Made by a program: the position numbers and the translations under genes. From positions 1-49,768 of the forward strand of contig JADJPD010000031.1 of the NCBI GenBank assembly GCA_016713435.1: a DNA stretch of 49,768 nt. The letters are read 5' to 3'. The notes under the pieces are model-generated. The model was not told where the DNA came from. It worked only from the letters and a program-made list of their open reading frames with translations, and ran no database searches. Shown here piece after piece: positions 8,167 to 15,316 of the stretch. Origin of the DNA: Gemmatimonadota bacterium. Lineage in GTDB: Bacteria; Gemmatimonadota; Gemmatimonadetes; Gemmatimonadales; GWC2-71-9. Numbering within the stretch: the first letter of the stretch is position 1; every line of letters begins with the position of its first letter.

Positions 8167-8430
8167 CTAGCGGATCAGGTGGCGCCGTGACCGGGGCGTC
8201 TCGTCGAGCCGGTCCGCGCGGGCGCCCTGCGCCTTCTCGAGCGCCGCCTCTTCCGCCCGCGCGAACGCCTTCCCATCGAGACAGCAGCCAGCCGAGCACT
8301 TCGGCTCCACTACCACCGACCACCCGCCCGGGCAGTCGAAGGTCTCGCGCTCGTAGTCGGCCTCGAAGGCCACGGTGGCCTCGCCCTCCGCAGGGCACTC
8401 GGGCCGGGGGCAGGGCACCTCGCCGGTCAT
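8167..8430 (-). CDS. Cys-rich small protein, 87 aa
   Basis: ATG at 8430 overlaps the stop of the preceding coding frame (ATGA). Cysteines at CPRPECPAEG, then FDCPGG and KCSAGCCL suggest a zinc-ribbon or treble-clef site in the first 55 residues. The C-terminus is helical and charged (ARAEEAALEKAQGARADRLD). A nearby stretch up to 8064 is about 100 nt of leader before the exonuclease. Family unknown. Confidence 0.6.
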   Translation of the reverse strand: MTGEVPCPRPECPAEGEATVAFEADYERETFDCPGGWSVVVEPKCSAGCCLDGKAFARAEEAALEKAQGARADRLDETPRSRRHLIR

Positions 8431-8661
8431 CGGGTCGCGCCCTCCGCCGCCAGCGCCTCCGCCTCGGAGGCGAAGACGGTGATCGTCACGAGCGGCGCGG
8501 CCCCGCCGCCGTACTGCTGCGGAGCCGCCGACCGGCGTCGCCGCCAGCTCCGCGCACATCTGCGCATCGTCGGCGTTCGACTGCTGGAAGTCCTTCTCCC
8601 GGCTCACGTGCGACCCGCCATCCGGCCAGGTCAGCCGGTACGCCCGCGCTTCACCGTCCAT
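8427..8661 (-). pseudogene. Small gene with apparent reading-frame break
   Basis: From ATG 8661 the frame encodes a plausible N-terminus (MDGEARAYRLTWPDGGSHVS...) to about residue 45, then degenerates into Arg/Gly-rich sequence that runs on into the next gene. In the +1 frame the second half gives PLVTITVFASEAEALAAEG and then TGA at 8427, which overlaps the next ATG as ATGA, the usual junction here. The simplest reading is one gene of about 78 codons with a single-base shift near 8500-8560, from error, decay or programmed slippage. A separate 46-residue ORF starting at 8567 is possible but its start is poor. Confidence 0.45.
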
Positions 8662-8848
8662 CGTGCTGCCTCGCTTTCTCCTGGGCTTCCAACCGCGCCA
8701 CCTGTTCCGGGGTCAGGGGGTCCTCGTCCTGATCCGTCGGGGGCAACGCCCCCCACCACATCGCCATGCCGTAGAGCAGCGCCATCAGCAGCACCGCCGC
8801 GAGCACCACCCAGCGGGCCTCGGCCGGGGAGATCGGCTCGGGCGTCAC
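8651..8848 (-). CDS. Single-span membrane protein, 65 aa
   Basis: GTG start at 8848 in a GTGA overlap. One hydrophobic helix (WVVLAAVLLMALLYGMAMWW, residues about 13-32) is followed by an acidic tail. It sits in the early operon, so it may modify the host envelope or anchor early proteins; nothing more can be said. It overlaps the next gene start by 11 nt. Confidence 0.6.
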   Translation of the reverse strand: MTPEPISPAEARWVVLAAVLLMALLYGMAMWWGALPPTDQDEDPLTPEQVARLEAQEKARQHDGR

Positions 8849-9270
8849 GCGCCCGCCTCGCGCGCCCGCAGCAGCTCCAGCTTGTGCGCCACCTCGGCGC
8901 GGAGGTCCCGCTGGTACGCCGCCTGCTTCGCCGGGTCGTGGGGATAGAGCAGGGCCGCCGTGCGGCTCGCGTCCTCGCGGGCATCCGCCGTCGCGGCCTC
9001 GACGACGAGCTCGGGCGTGAGGTCGGGCGAGGGCTCGAGCGAAAGGGCGGTCCAGCACTGCCGGCGGAAGTTCTCGAGCTTCTCCGGGTCGTCGGCGTGG
9101 CCGGTGAGGATCGCCGTGATCCGGTCGGCCACGCCGCCCAGCCGCAGGTCCTTCGCGTGCTGATCGGAGCAGCCGAGCATCCGGGCTGCCCGGGAATCAC
9201 CCCGGGAACATCCCGAAGCGCTCACCCGGGGAGGCGGGTCCCCGTACCGTTGCCGAACATGGGCCCCCAT
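8845..9270 (-). CDS. Hypothetical protein with helix-turn-helix-like N-terminus, 141 aa
   Basis: ATG at 9270 lies one base after the upstream TGA. Residues about 25-50 (RAARMLGCSDQHAKDLRLGG) look like a sigma/HTH-type helix pair. The remainder is alpha-helical and charged. Second gene of the leftward early transcript, where regulators (Cro/CII-like positions) commonly sit, so a DNA-binding role is possible but unproven. A later start around residue 31 (MLGCSDQ) cannot be excluded. Confidence 0.55.
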   Translation of the reverse strand: MGAHVRQRYGDPPPRVSASGCSRGDSRAARMLGCSDQHAKDLRLGGVADRITAILTGHADDPEKLENFRRQCWTALSLEPSPDLTPELVVEAATADAREDASRTAALLYPHDPAKQAAYQRDLRAEVAHKLELLRAREAGA

Positions 9271-9271
9271 G

Positions 9272-9511
9272 TCAGCTCGCCTTGTCGCTCAGGTGCTCGA
9301 GGATGGCCGCCCGGATGGGCTCCGAGGTCACGTAGGCCAGGAGGACTTCGCGCGCACCCTCGGAGGCGCTGTCGAAGCCGTCCCCCGCGAGGCGGGCGAC
9401 GATCTCCGCCTTCTCCTCGCTGCTCACGGAGGCCCCGATCACTTCCTTGCGGGGGGCACCCTGACGTCGCCCGAAGGGATCGGTAGCGTTGACAGCCACG
9501 GGGTCGGACAT
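9272..9511 (-). CDS. Ribbon-helix-helix-like regulator, 79 aa
   Basis: First gene of the leftward operon. After a short tail the sequence KEVIGASVSSEEKAEIVARL then a Ser-Glu helix (SASEGAREVLLAYV) fits the strand-helix-helix pattern of RHH proteins. No Shine-Dalgarno is visible: the ATG follows CTAAGCT directly, and the start lies against a TTAG/CTAA operator. A Cro-like or early-operon regulator is plausible. Divergent partner is the XRE repressor. Confidence 0.6.
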   Translation of the reverse strand: MSDPVAVNATDPFGRRQGAPRKEVIGASVSSEEKAEIVARLAGDGFDSASEGAREVLLAYVTSEPIRAAILEHLSDKAS

Positions 9512-9636
9512 AGCTTAGTCTCGCTAAACTGTTGCGGTGACAGGCCTTGCAGTGGCCCTGACGTTGACCAATGAACGTGAACCACTGAACGCAAGGCTAA
9601 TCTATGGTCCTTAGTCTAAATACGCAAGGGGTAGGC
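9512..9636. promoter_or_regulatory. Divergent operator/promoter region with nested dyads
   Basis: Between the two divergent regulators. Outer boxes: TTAG-N5-CTAA (9515-9527) and TTAG-T-CTAA (9611-9619), plus CTAA at 9597-9600. Inside, three nested inverted repeats share nearly one centre near 9570: CCTTGC/GCAAGG (9545-9550, 9591-9596), CAGTGG/CCACTG (9550-9555, 9582-9587) and ACGTT/AACGT (9561-9565, 9574-9578). No strong sigma70 -35/-10 pair is obvious. This is the expected lysis-lysogeny switch of the phage. Confidence 0.65.
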
Positions 9637-10185
9637 GTGCCTCCCAAGCGGGTAGTCCGCACTGATCCGGAGTTCGGGAAGCGTTTCCGGCTCGCGATGG
9701 AGTACGCCGGCGTGGCCCCGGGCGACCTGGCGGAGGCCGAGCACGTGCGCCCGCAGACCGTTAGTCGGTGGCGTCGGGGCGAGCTGCCCGATGACCTGCG
9801 GCTGCCGCGACTGGCCGCGCTCTTTCGCGTTGAGGCAGAGTGGCTGCGGACGGGGCAGGGACCTGCGCCGGGGATCACTGGCACAGGGGGTGTGCAGATT
9901 GGGGTGGTGATGGAGGGCGGCAGCTCGCCCTATGCCGCGTCGGCCGAGGAGGGCGAAGGTATCGGCTGGCTCTGGGCGGACGCCTTTGCCGCGAAGGAAC
10001 GCGTGCTCGGCCTGCTCGCCAATTGGGAGCACGCGGTCCGCACTTCGAACACCGGTTTCGACCCCGTCGGCCTGCGGGCCGACATCCTGGACGGGCTCGT
10101 CGCGCAGGCCCGCGCGACGGGGAACCCGCCACCGCCCTGGCTCATCGCCCTCGCTTACGATGCCGCACGGCAGGCCCGACGCTAA
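9637..10185 (+). CDS. XRE-family repressor (CI/ImmR-like)
   Basis: 182 aa from the GTG at 9637, preferred because AAGGGG lies five bases upstream; an in-frame ATG at 9604 has no ribosome site and lies inside the operator. HTH at about residues 12-65: FRLAMEYAGVAPGDLAEAE, then RPQTVSRWRRGELP as recognition helix. The C-terminal half is not an S24 (LexA/CI) peptidase domain, so inactivation is unlikely to be by RecA autocleavage. The last 26 nt overlap the next gene, an ImmA/IrrE-like protein, the usual partner for repressors removed by proteolysis. Likely master repressor of the leftward operon. Confidence 0.82.
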   Translation: MPPKRVVRTDPEFGKRFRLAMEYAGVAPGDLAEAEHVRPQTVSRWRRGELPDDLRLPRLAALFRVEAEWLRTGQGPAPGITGTGGVQIGVVMEGGSSPYAASAEEGEGIGWLWADAFAAKERVLGLLANWEHAVRTSNTGFDPVGLRADILDGLVAQARATGNPPPPWLIALAYDAARQARR

Positions 10186-10750
10186 CCAGCTGGTGCGCGA
10201 CTCGACGCGGGCGCTCGTCGGGTGGACCCGGGGCCAGTCCGGTCTCGGGTACGCCGACGAGCATTTCTCGCCGATCTCCGACCTGGACCTCGAGGGCATC
10301 GCGCGCCGGCTCGGCTGCCTGCTGCGCGTGGCACCGCTGCAGGAGGGCGTGCAGGAGCTGGCGCTGCCGGGCATCGTCGGGCCGCCCACGATCACCGTGA
10401 ACCGGCACTTGCCCGCGCCGGCGCGTCGCCTGGCGCTCCGCCACGGCCTCGCGCACCTCGTCGCCGGCGAGCTTGAAGGAGAGTACGACTCCGGCCCGCG
10501 GTTCATGTCCTCGGTGCACGACTACATGGCCCTCGAGGAACGGCGGGCGGACCTGTTTGCCCTGGTGGACCTCATTCCCGACCGCGAGCTCGAGGCCGCC
10601 GTCCGGGCGCATCATTCGCCCGTGAGCGCCCGGTGGTGGATGGAGGGCCAGATCCAGCAGTTCGCGGCGGATTGGCCGAAGGACCGCCTCGAGGACCGGG
10701 CGCGCCTGCGGTGGGAGCTCTACTTCGACCAGGGGACCCGACCGGCATGA
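10160..10750 (+). CDS. ImmA/IrrE-like protein lacking the catalytic glutamate
   Basis: 196 aa. The fold signature is present: LARRLG-type N-terminal strand region (IARRLGCLLRVAPL), then ITVNRHLPAPARRLALRHGL followed by AHLVAG, and the third-ligand helix ALEERRADLFALVDLIP. In the family the zinc motif is HExxH; here it reads HGLAH (CAC GGC CTC GCG CAC), so both His and the downstream Glu ligand remain but the general base is Gly. It may be an inactive or repurposed anti-repressor, or act by binding. ATG at 10160 lies within the repressor gene; the stop overlaps the next ATG. Confidence 0.7.
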   Translation: MPHGRPDANQLVRDSTRALVGWTRGQSGLGYADEHFSPISDLDLEGIARRLGCLLRVAPLQEGVQELALPGIVGPPTITVNRHLPAPARRLALRHGLAHLVAGELEGEYDSGPRFMSSVHDYMALEERRADLFALVDLIPDRELEAAVRAHHSPVSARWWMEGQIQQFAADWPKDRLEDRARLRWELYFDQGTRPA

Positions 10751-11652
10751 AGATGCGCTTCGGCCTCGTGCTCACGGTGGTCATCGGTGTGACGCCGCTC
10801 GCCGCCCAGACGAGGGACGCCTTCGCAGATAGCCTGCTGCTCCGATACCCGGACCTGGTCGGCCTCCCCTGCGCCACCCCGATCGGCTGGCCGTCAGCGG
10901 TGCAGTTGGTGCGCGCCAACCGCGCGACGACCCGCGAGGTCCTGCTGGGATCCGTGAGCGAGGAGTACGGGCTCTCCCTGCTGACGAACCAGGCGCCGGA
11001 TGCCGCAGGGGAAGCGTTGATGGCGCAGGACACGATCCCGGCCACCCTGGTCGATGTGCGCTGCAGCGCGCGAGGGGAGCTGCGCTACACGCTGCGCTAT
11101 GGGCCGTTCGCCGAGGTCCTCGAGGAGCCCGACGTGATCCGGCTCCTGGGCGAGACGCCCGACCGGAGCAGCTCGGCGCTGCTCGTCGCCGGCACCTCGG
11201 GCCGGCTCGAGCCGGCGGCGATGCGCTATCCCTGCGGCAACGCCTCGTGTCCGCAGGAACTCGTGGCCGCCGGCGCCGCGGTCGCCGCGCATGCGCGCCG
11301 GCTTGCCTTCCTCGAGGATTCGATGGCGCGGGCCCGGCAGGCCGACCTCGCCGCGGCGCTGGCCCGCCAGGCCGCCGAGGCGCGGGAGGCGGAGCAGCGA
11401 GCAGCGGCGGAGGCGCGGACCCGGCGGGCCGCGCTGCGGGCCCGCGGCTGGACTGTGGCTCAGGTCAACGCGATCATGCGCGGGGCGGTCCAGATCGGGA
11501 TGACACCGGACATGGTGCGCGAGGCGTGGGGCGAGCCCGGCCGCGTCAACACCACTGTGACTGCGGCCGGGGAGCGGATCCAGTGGGTCTACGCCAGCGA
11601 CTATGTCTACTTCGAGGGCGGGCGGGTCACCACGATCCAGACGAGCCGATGA
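10747..11652 (+). CDS. Secreted protein with coiled coil and BamE/SmpA-like C-terminus
   Basis: 301 aa; ATG overlaps the preceding stop (ATGA). Signal peptide RFGLVLTVVIGVTPLAAQ. Middle: two cysteines (RYPCGNASCPQEL) then an Ala/Arg/Glu coiled coil (about 200-250). C-terminus: AIMRGAVQIGMTPDMVREAW with GEPGRVNTTVTAAG and WVYASDYVYFEGGRVTTI, matching the BamE/SmpA fold (GMt..eV...lG.P... Y.f..g.v..i). Encoded behind the repressor in the only plus-strand block, so it is likely expressed in lysogens as a conversion gene acting in the periplasm or outer membrane. Confidence 0.65.
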   Translation: MKMRFGLVLTVVIGVTPLAAQTRDAFADSLLLRYPDLVGLPCATPIGWPSAVQLVRANRATTREVLLGSVSEEYGLSLLTNQAPDAAGEALMAQDTIPATLVDVRCSARGELRYTLRYGPFAEVLEEPDVIRLLGETPDRSSSALLVAGTSGRLEPAAMRYPCGNASCPQELVAAGAAVAAHARRLAFLEDSMARARQADLAAALARQAAEAREAEQRAAAEARTRRAALRARGWTVAQVNAIMRGAVQIGMTPDMVREAWGEPGRVNTTVTAAGERIQWVYASDYVYFEGGRVTTIQTSR

Positions 11653-11810
11653 CTCGCCGCGTGTACTGCGTCCCCTGCACGGCGATTTGCCCGCACCAGG
11701 ATCCGGCACTCTTAGAGGCCTGGAAGGCCCAGCACGTGGCCGACCAGCACCAGGCGACTGGTCCCTTGACCAAGGACGCGTATTTCGCGCCCGTGCCGAG
11801 CTCGTGGTGA
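11649..11810 (+). CDS. Small hypothetical protein, 53 aa
   Basis: ATG overlaps the previous stop; stop overlaps the next GTG. Sequence begins TRRVYCVPCTAICPHQDPAL with three Cys and one His, possibly a small metal-binding module, then a helical His/Gln-rich stretch. Real translation is supported by coupling on both sides. No family recognised. Confidence 0.55.
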   Translation: MTRRVYCVPCTAICPHQDPALLEAWKAQHVADQHQATGPLTKDAYFAPVPSSW

Positions 11811-12358
11811 CGCCAGGGAGCAGACCTCGGTGGTGGCACGAGGTCAGCTTGGGCGGTATTGTGACGAACACCCTTGGGGGCGTAGGCGCGGTGCTCCTGG
11901 TCGCCGTGGCAACGTGGCTCTTGGGGGCTGGCGCTCGCGCGATTGAGTTCTGGCCGTTCGTCTGGGGGTGGGTTGCGGGTCCGGTACCCGTGCCCCGATG
12001 GCTGATCGCGATTGTCGCCGTCATGGCTGCCCGCAGTGGACTCCGCCGGATCCGCGCCATGCGCGCGGCGTCGACGATCGTTTCACCCGTGGCGCCGGCA
12101 CTCCTACCGTTGCCAGCCGGCCTCGAACTCGAGATCCTGCGCTACATCGGGAGCACCGGCCTTACCGTCGTTCCTCTCGTGATCATCCCGCAGGCGCTGG
12201 ACGCAAAGACCGTTCGAGTCGACGTCGCCCTCGAAGAGCTGGAGAAGGCGGGTTGGATCAAACCTCATCCGACGCGCCTGGATTATCGGCGCGTTCCCGG
12301 AGCCGCGTTGACAGAGCTCGGCAAGCGCAGCCTGATCGCGCAGGGCCTCGTGCCATGA
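11807..12358 (+). CDS. Two-span membrane protein with winged-helix tail, SieB-like
   Basis: 183 aa, GTG start in a GTGA overlap. Two hydrophobic segments: TLGGVGAVLLVAVATWLLGA (about 20-40) and PRWLIAIVAVMAA (about 62-75). The cytosolic C-terminus resembles a winged helix: LELEILRYIGSTGLTVV, VALEELEKAGWIKPHP, LTELGKRSLIAQ. This arrangement, and the position in the prophage-expressed block, resembles superinfection-exclusion protein B. The resemblance is architectural; a homology search would be needed to claim the family. Confidence 0.5.
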   Translation: MTPGSRPRWWHEVSLGGIVTNTLGGVGAVLLVAVATWLLGAGARAIEFWPFVWGWVAGPVPVPRWLIAIVAVMAARSGLRRIRAMRAASTIVSPVAPALLPLPAGLELEILRYIGSTGLTVVPLVIIPQALDAKTVRVDVALEELEKAGWIKPHPTRLDYRRVPGAALTELGKRSLIAQGLVP

Positions 12359-12561
12359 GAGTGCGCCTACGTCTCGAGCGCGCCTACGACGTCGCCTACA
12401 TGGACTTCGAGCTCAGCTGGTACGATGCGGAGCCGGTGGGCGAGCACGTCTTGGTGAAGATGCCCGACGGCCGCGACGTCCTCGGCCCCCGCGGCGACTT
12501 CCACGTCATCGTCGGTCAGGAACTACTCGAGCCCCCTTCAACACCGCAGCCCGGCGAGTAA
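12355..12561 (+). CDS. Small hypothetical protein, 68 aa
   Basis: ATG overlaps the previous stop. Beta-rich pattern (RVRLRLERAYDVAYMDFELS, HVLVKMPDGRDVLGPRGDFH) ending in a Pro-rich tail. Its TAA lies in the loop of the terminator, making it the last gene of the lysogenic block. Function unknown. Confidence 0.6.
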   Translation: MRVRLRLERAYDVAYMDFELSWYDAEPVGEHVLVKMPDGRDVLGPRGDFHVIVGQELLEPPSTPQPGE

Positions 12562-12582
12562 TCGCCGGGCCGTCTTCTTTTT
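12549..12582 (+). terminator. Rho-independent terminator of the lysogenic block
   Basis: Nine-base stem GCCCGGCGA / TCGCCGGGC with loop GTAA (12558-12561, containing the stop codon), followed by CGTCTTCTTTTT. Strong GC stem and a U-rich tail, located between convergent gene blocks. It should stop rightward transcription before it enters the late operon's 3' end. Confidence 0.9.
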
Positions 12583-12623
12583 CCCACAGATTGTGGAACC
12601 GGGTGGGCAACTCTGCCCGTATG

Positions 12624-13244
12624 CTACTGCAGGGCGAGGGTTCCCCCGGCCCCAAGGGCAGCGCCGGCGAGGAGCGTCACCGTCCGGCTCGGACAGCCCA
12701 CCACTGGCAGGCATCCGCGCCGCGCCTCGTCCCGCCAGTCGTCCGCCCGCCGCTTCCACGTCGCTGCCATCGCGGCCTCGTTGGCGGCCTGCGCCTTCCA
12801 GCGGTCCCGGTCCTCGAGCAGCTCGGCCGACTTCTGTCGCTCGTCCGCGAGCAGGCCCCCGAGGTGCCGGATCTGGTCGTCCTTGGAGGCGAGCAGCTCG
12901 CGCACCGGCTGAGCCGTCGCCGGCGGGAGCGCCGCGAGCACCGTGGCCACCGTGTCCTCGAGCGCGGCCGCGCGGGCCGTTGCCGCGGCGAGGCTGTCCT
13001 GCGTGACGCGCTGGCGGGCCTCGAGGCGCGCGATCTTCCGGTCAGCGGCCTCGGAGGCCGCCACCGTCTGCCGGCGCGCCTGGGCGACCTTCCGGCCTTG
13101 GTCCGTGGCCTCCTGGTGCTGGCGGTCGAGCTCGGCGAGCCGCGCGGTCTGCGCCCCGTCCCAGCGGCTCATGAGCCAGAAGGCCCCCAGAGCAAGCACC
13201 AGCACGACGGCCGGAATCGGCACGTACTCAAGCCATCGCTTCAT
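12624..13244 (-). CDS. Membrane-anchored coiled-coil protein, spanin-like
   Basis: 206 aa, ATG overlaps the upstream stop. One N-terminal membrane helix (VPIPAVVLVLALGAFWLM) then a long heptad-rich coiled coil (about 30-165, many Arg/Gln/Glu/Ala), two late cysteines and a second hydrophobic stretch at the end (TVTLLAGAALGAGGTLAL). Last gene of the late operon. Rz/i-spanins share the N-anchor plus coiled coil, but the C-terminal hydrophobic segment is unusual, and holin/endolysin lie 14 kb upstream. Role in lysis is inferred. Confidence 0.55.
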   Translation of the reverse strand: MKRWLEYVPIPAVVLVLALGAFWLMSRWDGAQTARLAELDRQHQEATDQGRKVAQARRQTVAASEAADRKIARLEARQRVTQDSLAAATARAAALEDTVATVLAALPPATAQPVRELLASKDDQIRHLGGLLADERQKSAELLEDRDRWKAQAANEAAMAATWKRRADDWRDEARRGCLPVVGCPSRTVTLLAGAALGAGGTLALQ

Positions 13245-13603
13245 GGCGACCCCTCGGCGAGCTCGCCCGCGGCCGTGAACTCGAACGGCCCCCAGCGCAG
13301 GCTGTGCGGCGTGAGCGTGAACGGCAGGCAGAGCGGCTCCTGCCTGTCGTCTCGCTGGACGCAGAGCGAATCCGCCCGCACTGACCACGTCCCCTCGGCG
13401 TAGGAGTAATCCGCGTGCGGCTCGCCGTCTTCGACCCACGACCAGCGGCGCGCGCTCGCGTACGTGTGGTCCGGCCGGAAGACGATGCGCCCGCCGTCCT
13501 CAACCGTGGTACCGGCGATCGTCCGCACCGTCGACCCTTCCCAGACGCCGACCTGCGCGGAGAGGGGCAGGGCCAGCAGGCACAGCAGCAGGATCCGGAT
13601 CAT
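13241..13603 (-). CDS. Secreted small beta-rich protein, 120 aa
   Basis: Signal peptide MIRILLLCLLALPLSAQ; the mature part is beta-rich (TVEDGGRIVFRPDHTYASAR, YSYAEGTWSVRADSLCV, LPFTLTPHSLRWGPFEF), the pattern of small lipocalin-like or DUF domains where a compound's reporter strands read GTW and W-rich turns. Two cysteines (SLCVQRDDRQEPLCL) could form a disulfide. Coupled by ATGA on both sides. With the neighbouring spanin-like gene it may act in the periplasm at lysis or host-cell modification. Confidence 0.6.
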   Translation of the reverse strand: MIRILLLCLLALPLSAQVGVWEGSTVRTIAGTTVEDGGRIVFRPDHTYASARRWSWVEDGEPHADYSYAEGTWSVRADSLCVQRDDRQEPLCLPFTLTPHSLRWGPFEFTAAGELAEGSP

Positions 13604-13788
13604 GGTCTCAGCCCTCGGCAGATGATGTCCCAGGTGCGCCGCGCGCTCGCATCGGCCGCCGCTCCCGGGTCGTGCCCCGTCTCCGCCGCAATCCGAATCC
13701 GCTCGAGCATGGCGTCCGCATGCGCGGTGGCGCGGTCGTCGGCCTGAGCGGCCAGCTTGGCGGGACGGATGTCGCCGTCGTCGTCCAC
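13600..13788 (-). CDS. Small hypothetical protein, 62 aa
   Basis: GTG start with AGGAG just upstream; stop overlaps next ATG. Acidic start (DDDGDIRPAKLAAQADD) followed by a helical segment. No family recognised. Confidence 0.5.
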   Translation of the reverse strand: MDDDGDIRPAKLAAQADDRATAHADAMLERIRIAAETGHDPGAAADASARRTWDIICRGLRP

Positions 13789-13795
13789 GAGCTCC

Positions 13796-13996
13796 TCACT
13801 CGTCGCGCTTCCGCCGCCGGACTTCGGCGGCCTTCCGCTCCCGCTCGCTCTCCTCCCACGAGAGCACGCTCTGCACCTGCACGCACCGCTCGCCGAACTG
13901 CGCGCAGCCCAGGTCGTAGGCGTGCGTGCGGTTCTCCGCCTCGAAGGCCGGCCCCACGGGCTGCTCGGCCAGGTCGAGCGCGTACCAGCGCGCCAC
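13796..13996 (-). CDS. Small hypothetical protein, 66 aa
   Basis: GTG start with GGAG eight bases upstream, located just after the TAG of the tail gene. Contains RWYALDLAEQPVGPAFEAEN and two cysteines, then a strongly charged C-terminal helix (SERERKAAEVRRRKRDE). Possibly a small tail-associated or regulatory protein; unknown. Confidence 0.55.
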   Translation of the reverse strand: MARWYALDLAEQPVGPAFEAENRTHAYDLGCAQFGERCVQVQSVLSWEESERERKAAEVRRRKRDE

Positions 13997-13998
13997 GA

Positions 13999-15306
13999 CT
14001 AGAGCTCCTCCACGAGCGCGAAGGGCGCCTTGTAGCGGCCGACGTAGGCATCCTCGAGCGGCGTCAGCTTCCGGAAGACGGCCAGGAAGGCGCGATCGTG
14101 GAGGTACGTCGTGTCGCTCGGGTCGTAGACGAAAAAGAGCTGGCCCGTGATCCCGAGCTGCTTCTGCATCTTCCAGAGGCTCGTGAACATCTCCGCTTCG
14201 GCCTGATCGTCGAGCACCCCGGCGAGCGTGCGACGCACCGGCCGTTCGTTGTAGAGCGCGGCGCCGCCATCGGTGATCATGCGCTCGCTCTCCGTCTCGA
14301 GCTCGAGGACGGCACCGCGGCTCAGATTGATCGTGGGCTGGAAGCCGCCGGCGATGATCAGACGGCCCAGGTCGACGTAGCCGGCGGTGTTGGCGGTGTC
14401 GAAGACCTCGAGGCGCCAGTAGCGGGCGCTCTGGTCGCTGGTCCAGGTCTTCACGTACGGGACGTTGAGGCCGTCGAGGTCCTCGGCCGTGAGCCCGGCG
14501 GGCCAGGGGGGCGTGGCGCCCGTATCCGCGACGGGATCGGTGGCAGTGTCATAGAGTTCCACGCACCCGCAGTAGAGGGCGCCGGTGTTGGTCACTGTGA
14601 GGCCGGAGTCCGCCGCGGGGTATACGCGCAAGAGGTGCGTGTTTGCCGCCGTGACCGCACTACTCAGGAAGGTCAGGCGATAGACGCCGGTCGCCACCTC
14701 CAGGCTCTCGACAAGCGTCCCGGCGGTCATGGCCACTTGCGGCACCCCGCCCGACCACGTGACGACAGCGAAGATCCTGCTCGCCCCGGCCGTGTTGTCG
14801 AGGAGACGCACCACAGACGACGCACTGGTGTTTTCCTTCACCCGAACACGCAGGACTTTCTGCCCGCTCGAGCCGAACGTCGGGGTGCGCGTGTAGCCCT
14901 CGGCGCCCGCGGCCGAGTCGTCACCGATCAGGTCGAGCGGGATCCCATCGGAGCCCGTGAACGCGGCGGCCGAGCGCGTCGGACTACTCAGCGAACTCCA
15001 GCCGGTCCCGAAGTCGAGACTGTCCACGATCGGCAACGCGGAGAACCCCCGGACCCGGACCGTCCCCGCCTCGCTGATCGTATGCTTGGGGATCGCGACC
15101 AGGCGGACCGCGCGCGTCGCCTTCAGGTCGACGTCGAACAGCGTGCTCGTGATGGCCGCCGAGCTCGAGCGCGCCACTTTCGCCAGCCGGCGGTCCTGCA
15201 GGTTGGTGAGCGGCAGGGTCGCGTTCCACGACCCACCCGACAGCGTCGGCGTGTACAGGATCCCGACGTCGGACCAGACCGGCCAGCCGAAGAGACAATT
15301 CGCCAC
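13999..15306 (-). CDS. Minor tail/fibre protein with jelly-roll-like central domain
   Basis: 435 aa, GTG start preceded by AGGGGG. The N-terminus has NLQDRRLAKVARSSSA, common in phage tail proteins that carry discoidin-like domains. Residues about 95-250 are beta-rich (TPTFGSSGQKVLRVRVKEN, VYRLTFLSSAVTAANTHLL) like a carbohydrate-binding module. C-terminal ARYWRLEVFDTANTAGYVDL matches a galactose-binding-like edge, followed by an adaptor region (TSLWKMQKQLGITGQLFFVY). It lies directly downstream of the tail hub, so it probably forms part of the tail tip or a fibre base. Confidence 0.65.
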   Translation of the reverse strand: MANCLFGWPVWSDVGILYTPTLSGGSWNATLPLTNLQDRRLAKVARSSSAAITSTLFDVDLKATRAVRLVAIPKHTISEAGTVRVRGFSALPIVDSLDFGTGWSSLSSPTRSAAAFTGSDGIPLDLIGDDSAAGAEGYTRTPTFGSSGQKVLRVRVKENTSASSVVRLLDNTAGASRIFAVVTWSGGVPQVAMTAGTLVESLEVATGVYRLTFLSSAVTAANTHLLRVYPAADSGLTVTNTGALYCGCVELYDTATDPVADTGATPPWPAGLTAEDLDGLNVPYVKTWTSDQSARYWRLEVFDTANTAGYVDLGRLIIAGGFQPTINLSRGAVLELETESERMITDGGAALYNERPVRRTLAGVLDDQAEAEMFTSLWKMQKQLGITGQLFFVYDPSDTTYLHDRAFLAVFRKLTPLEDAYVGRYKAPFALVEEL

Positions 15307-15316
15307 GAGATCCCCC

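Noticed and set aside
9272..10185. Toxin-antitoxin pair
   Set aside because: RHH-like and XRE genes are divergent around an operator, as in phage switches; no toxin fold seen.
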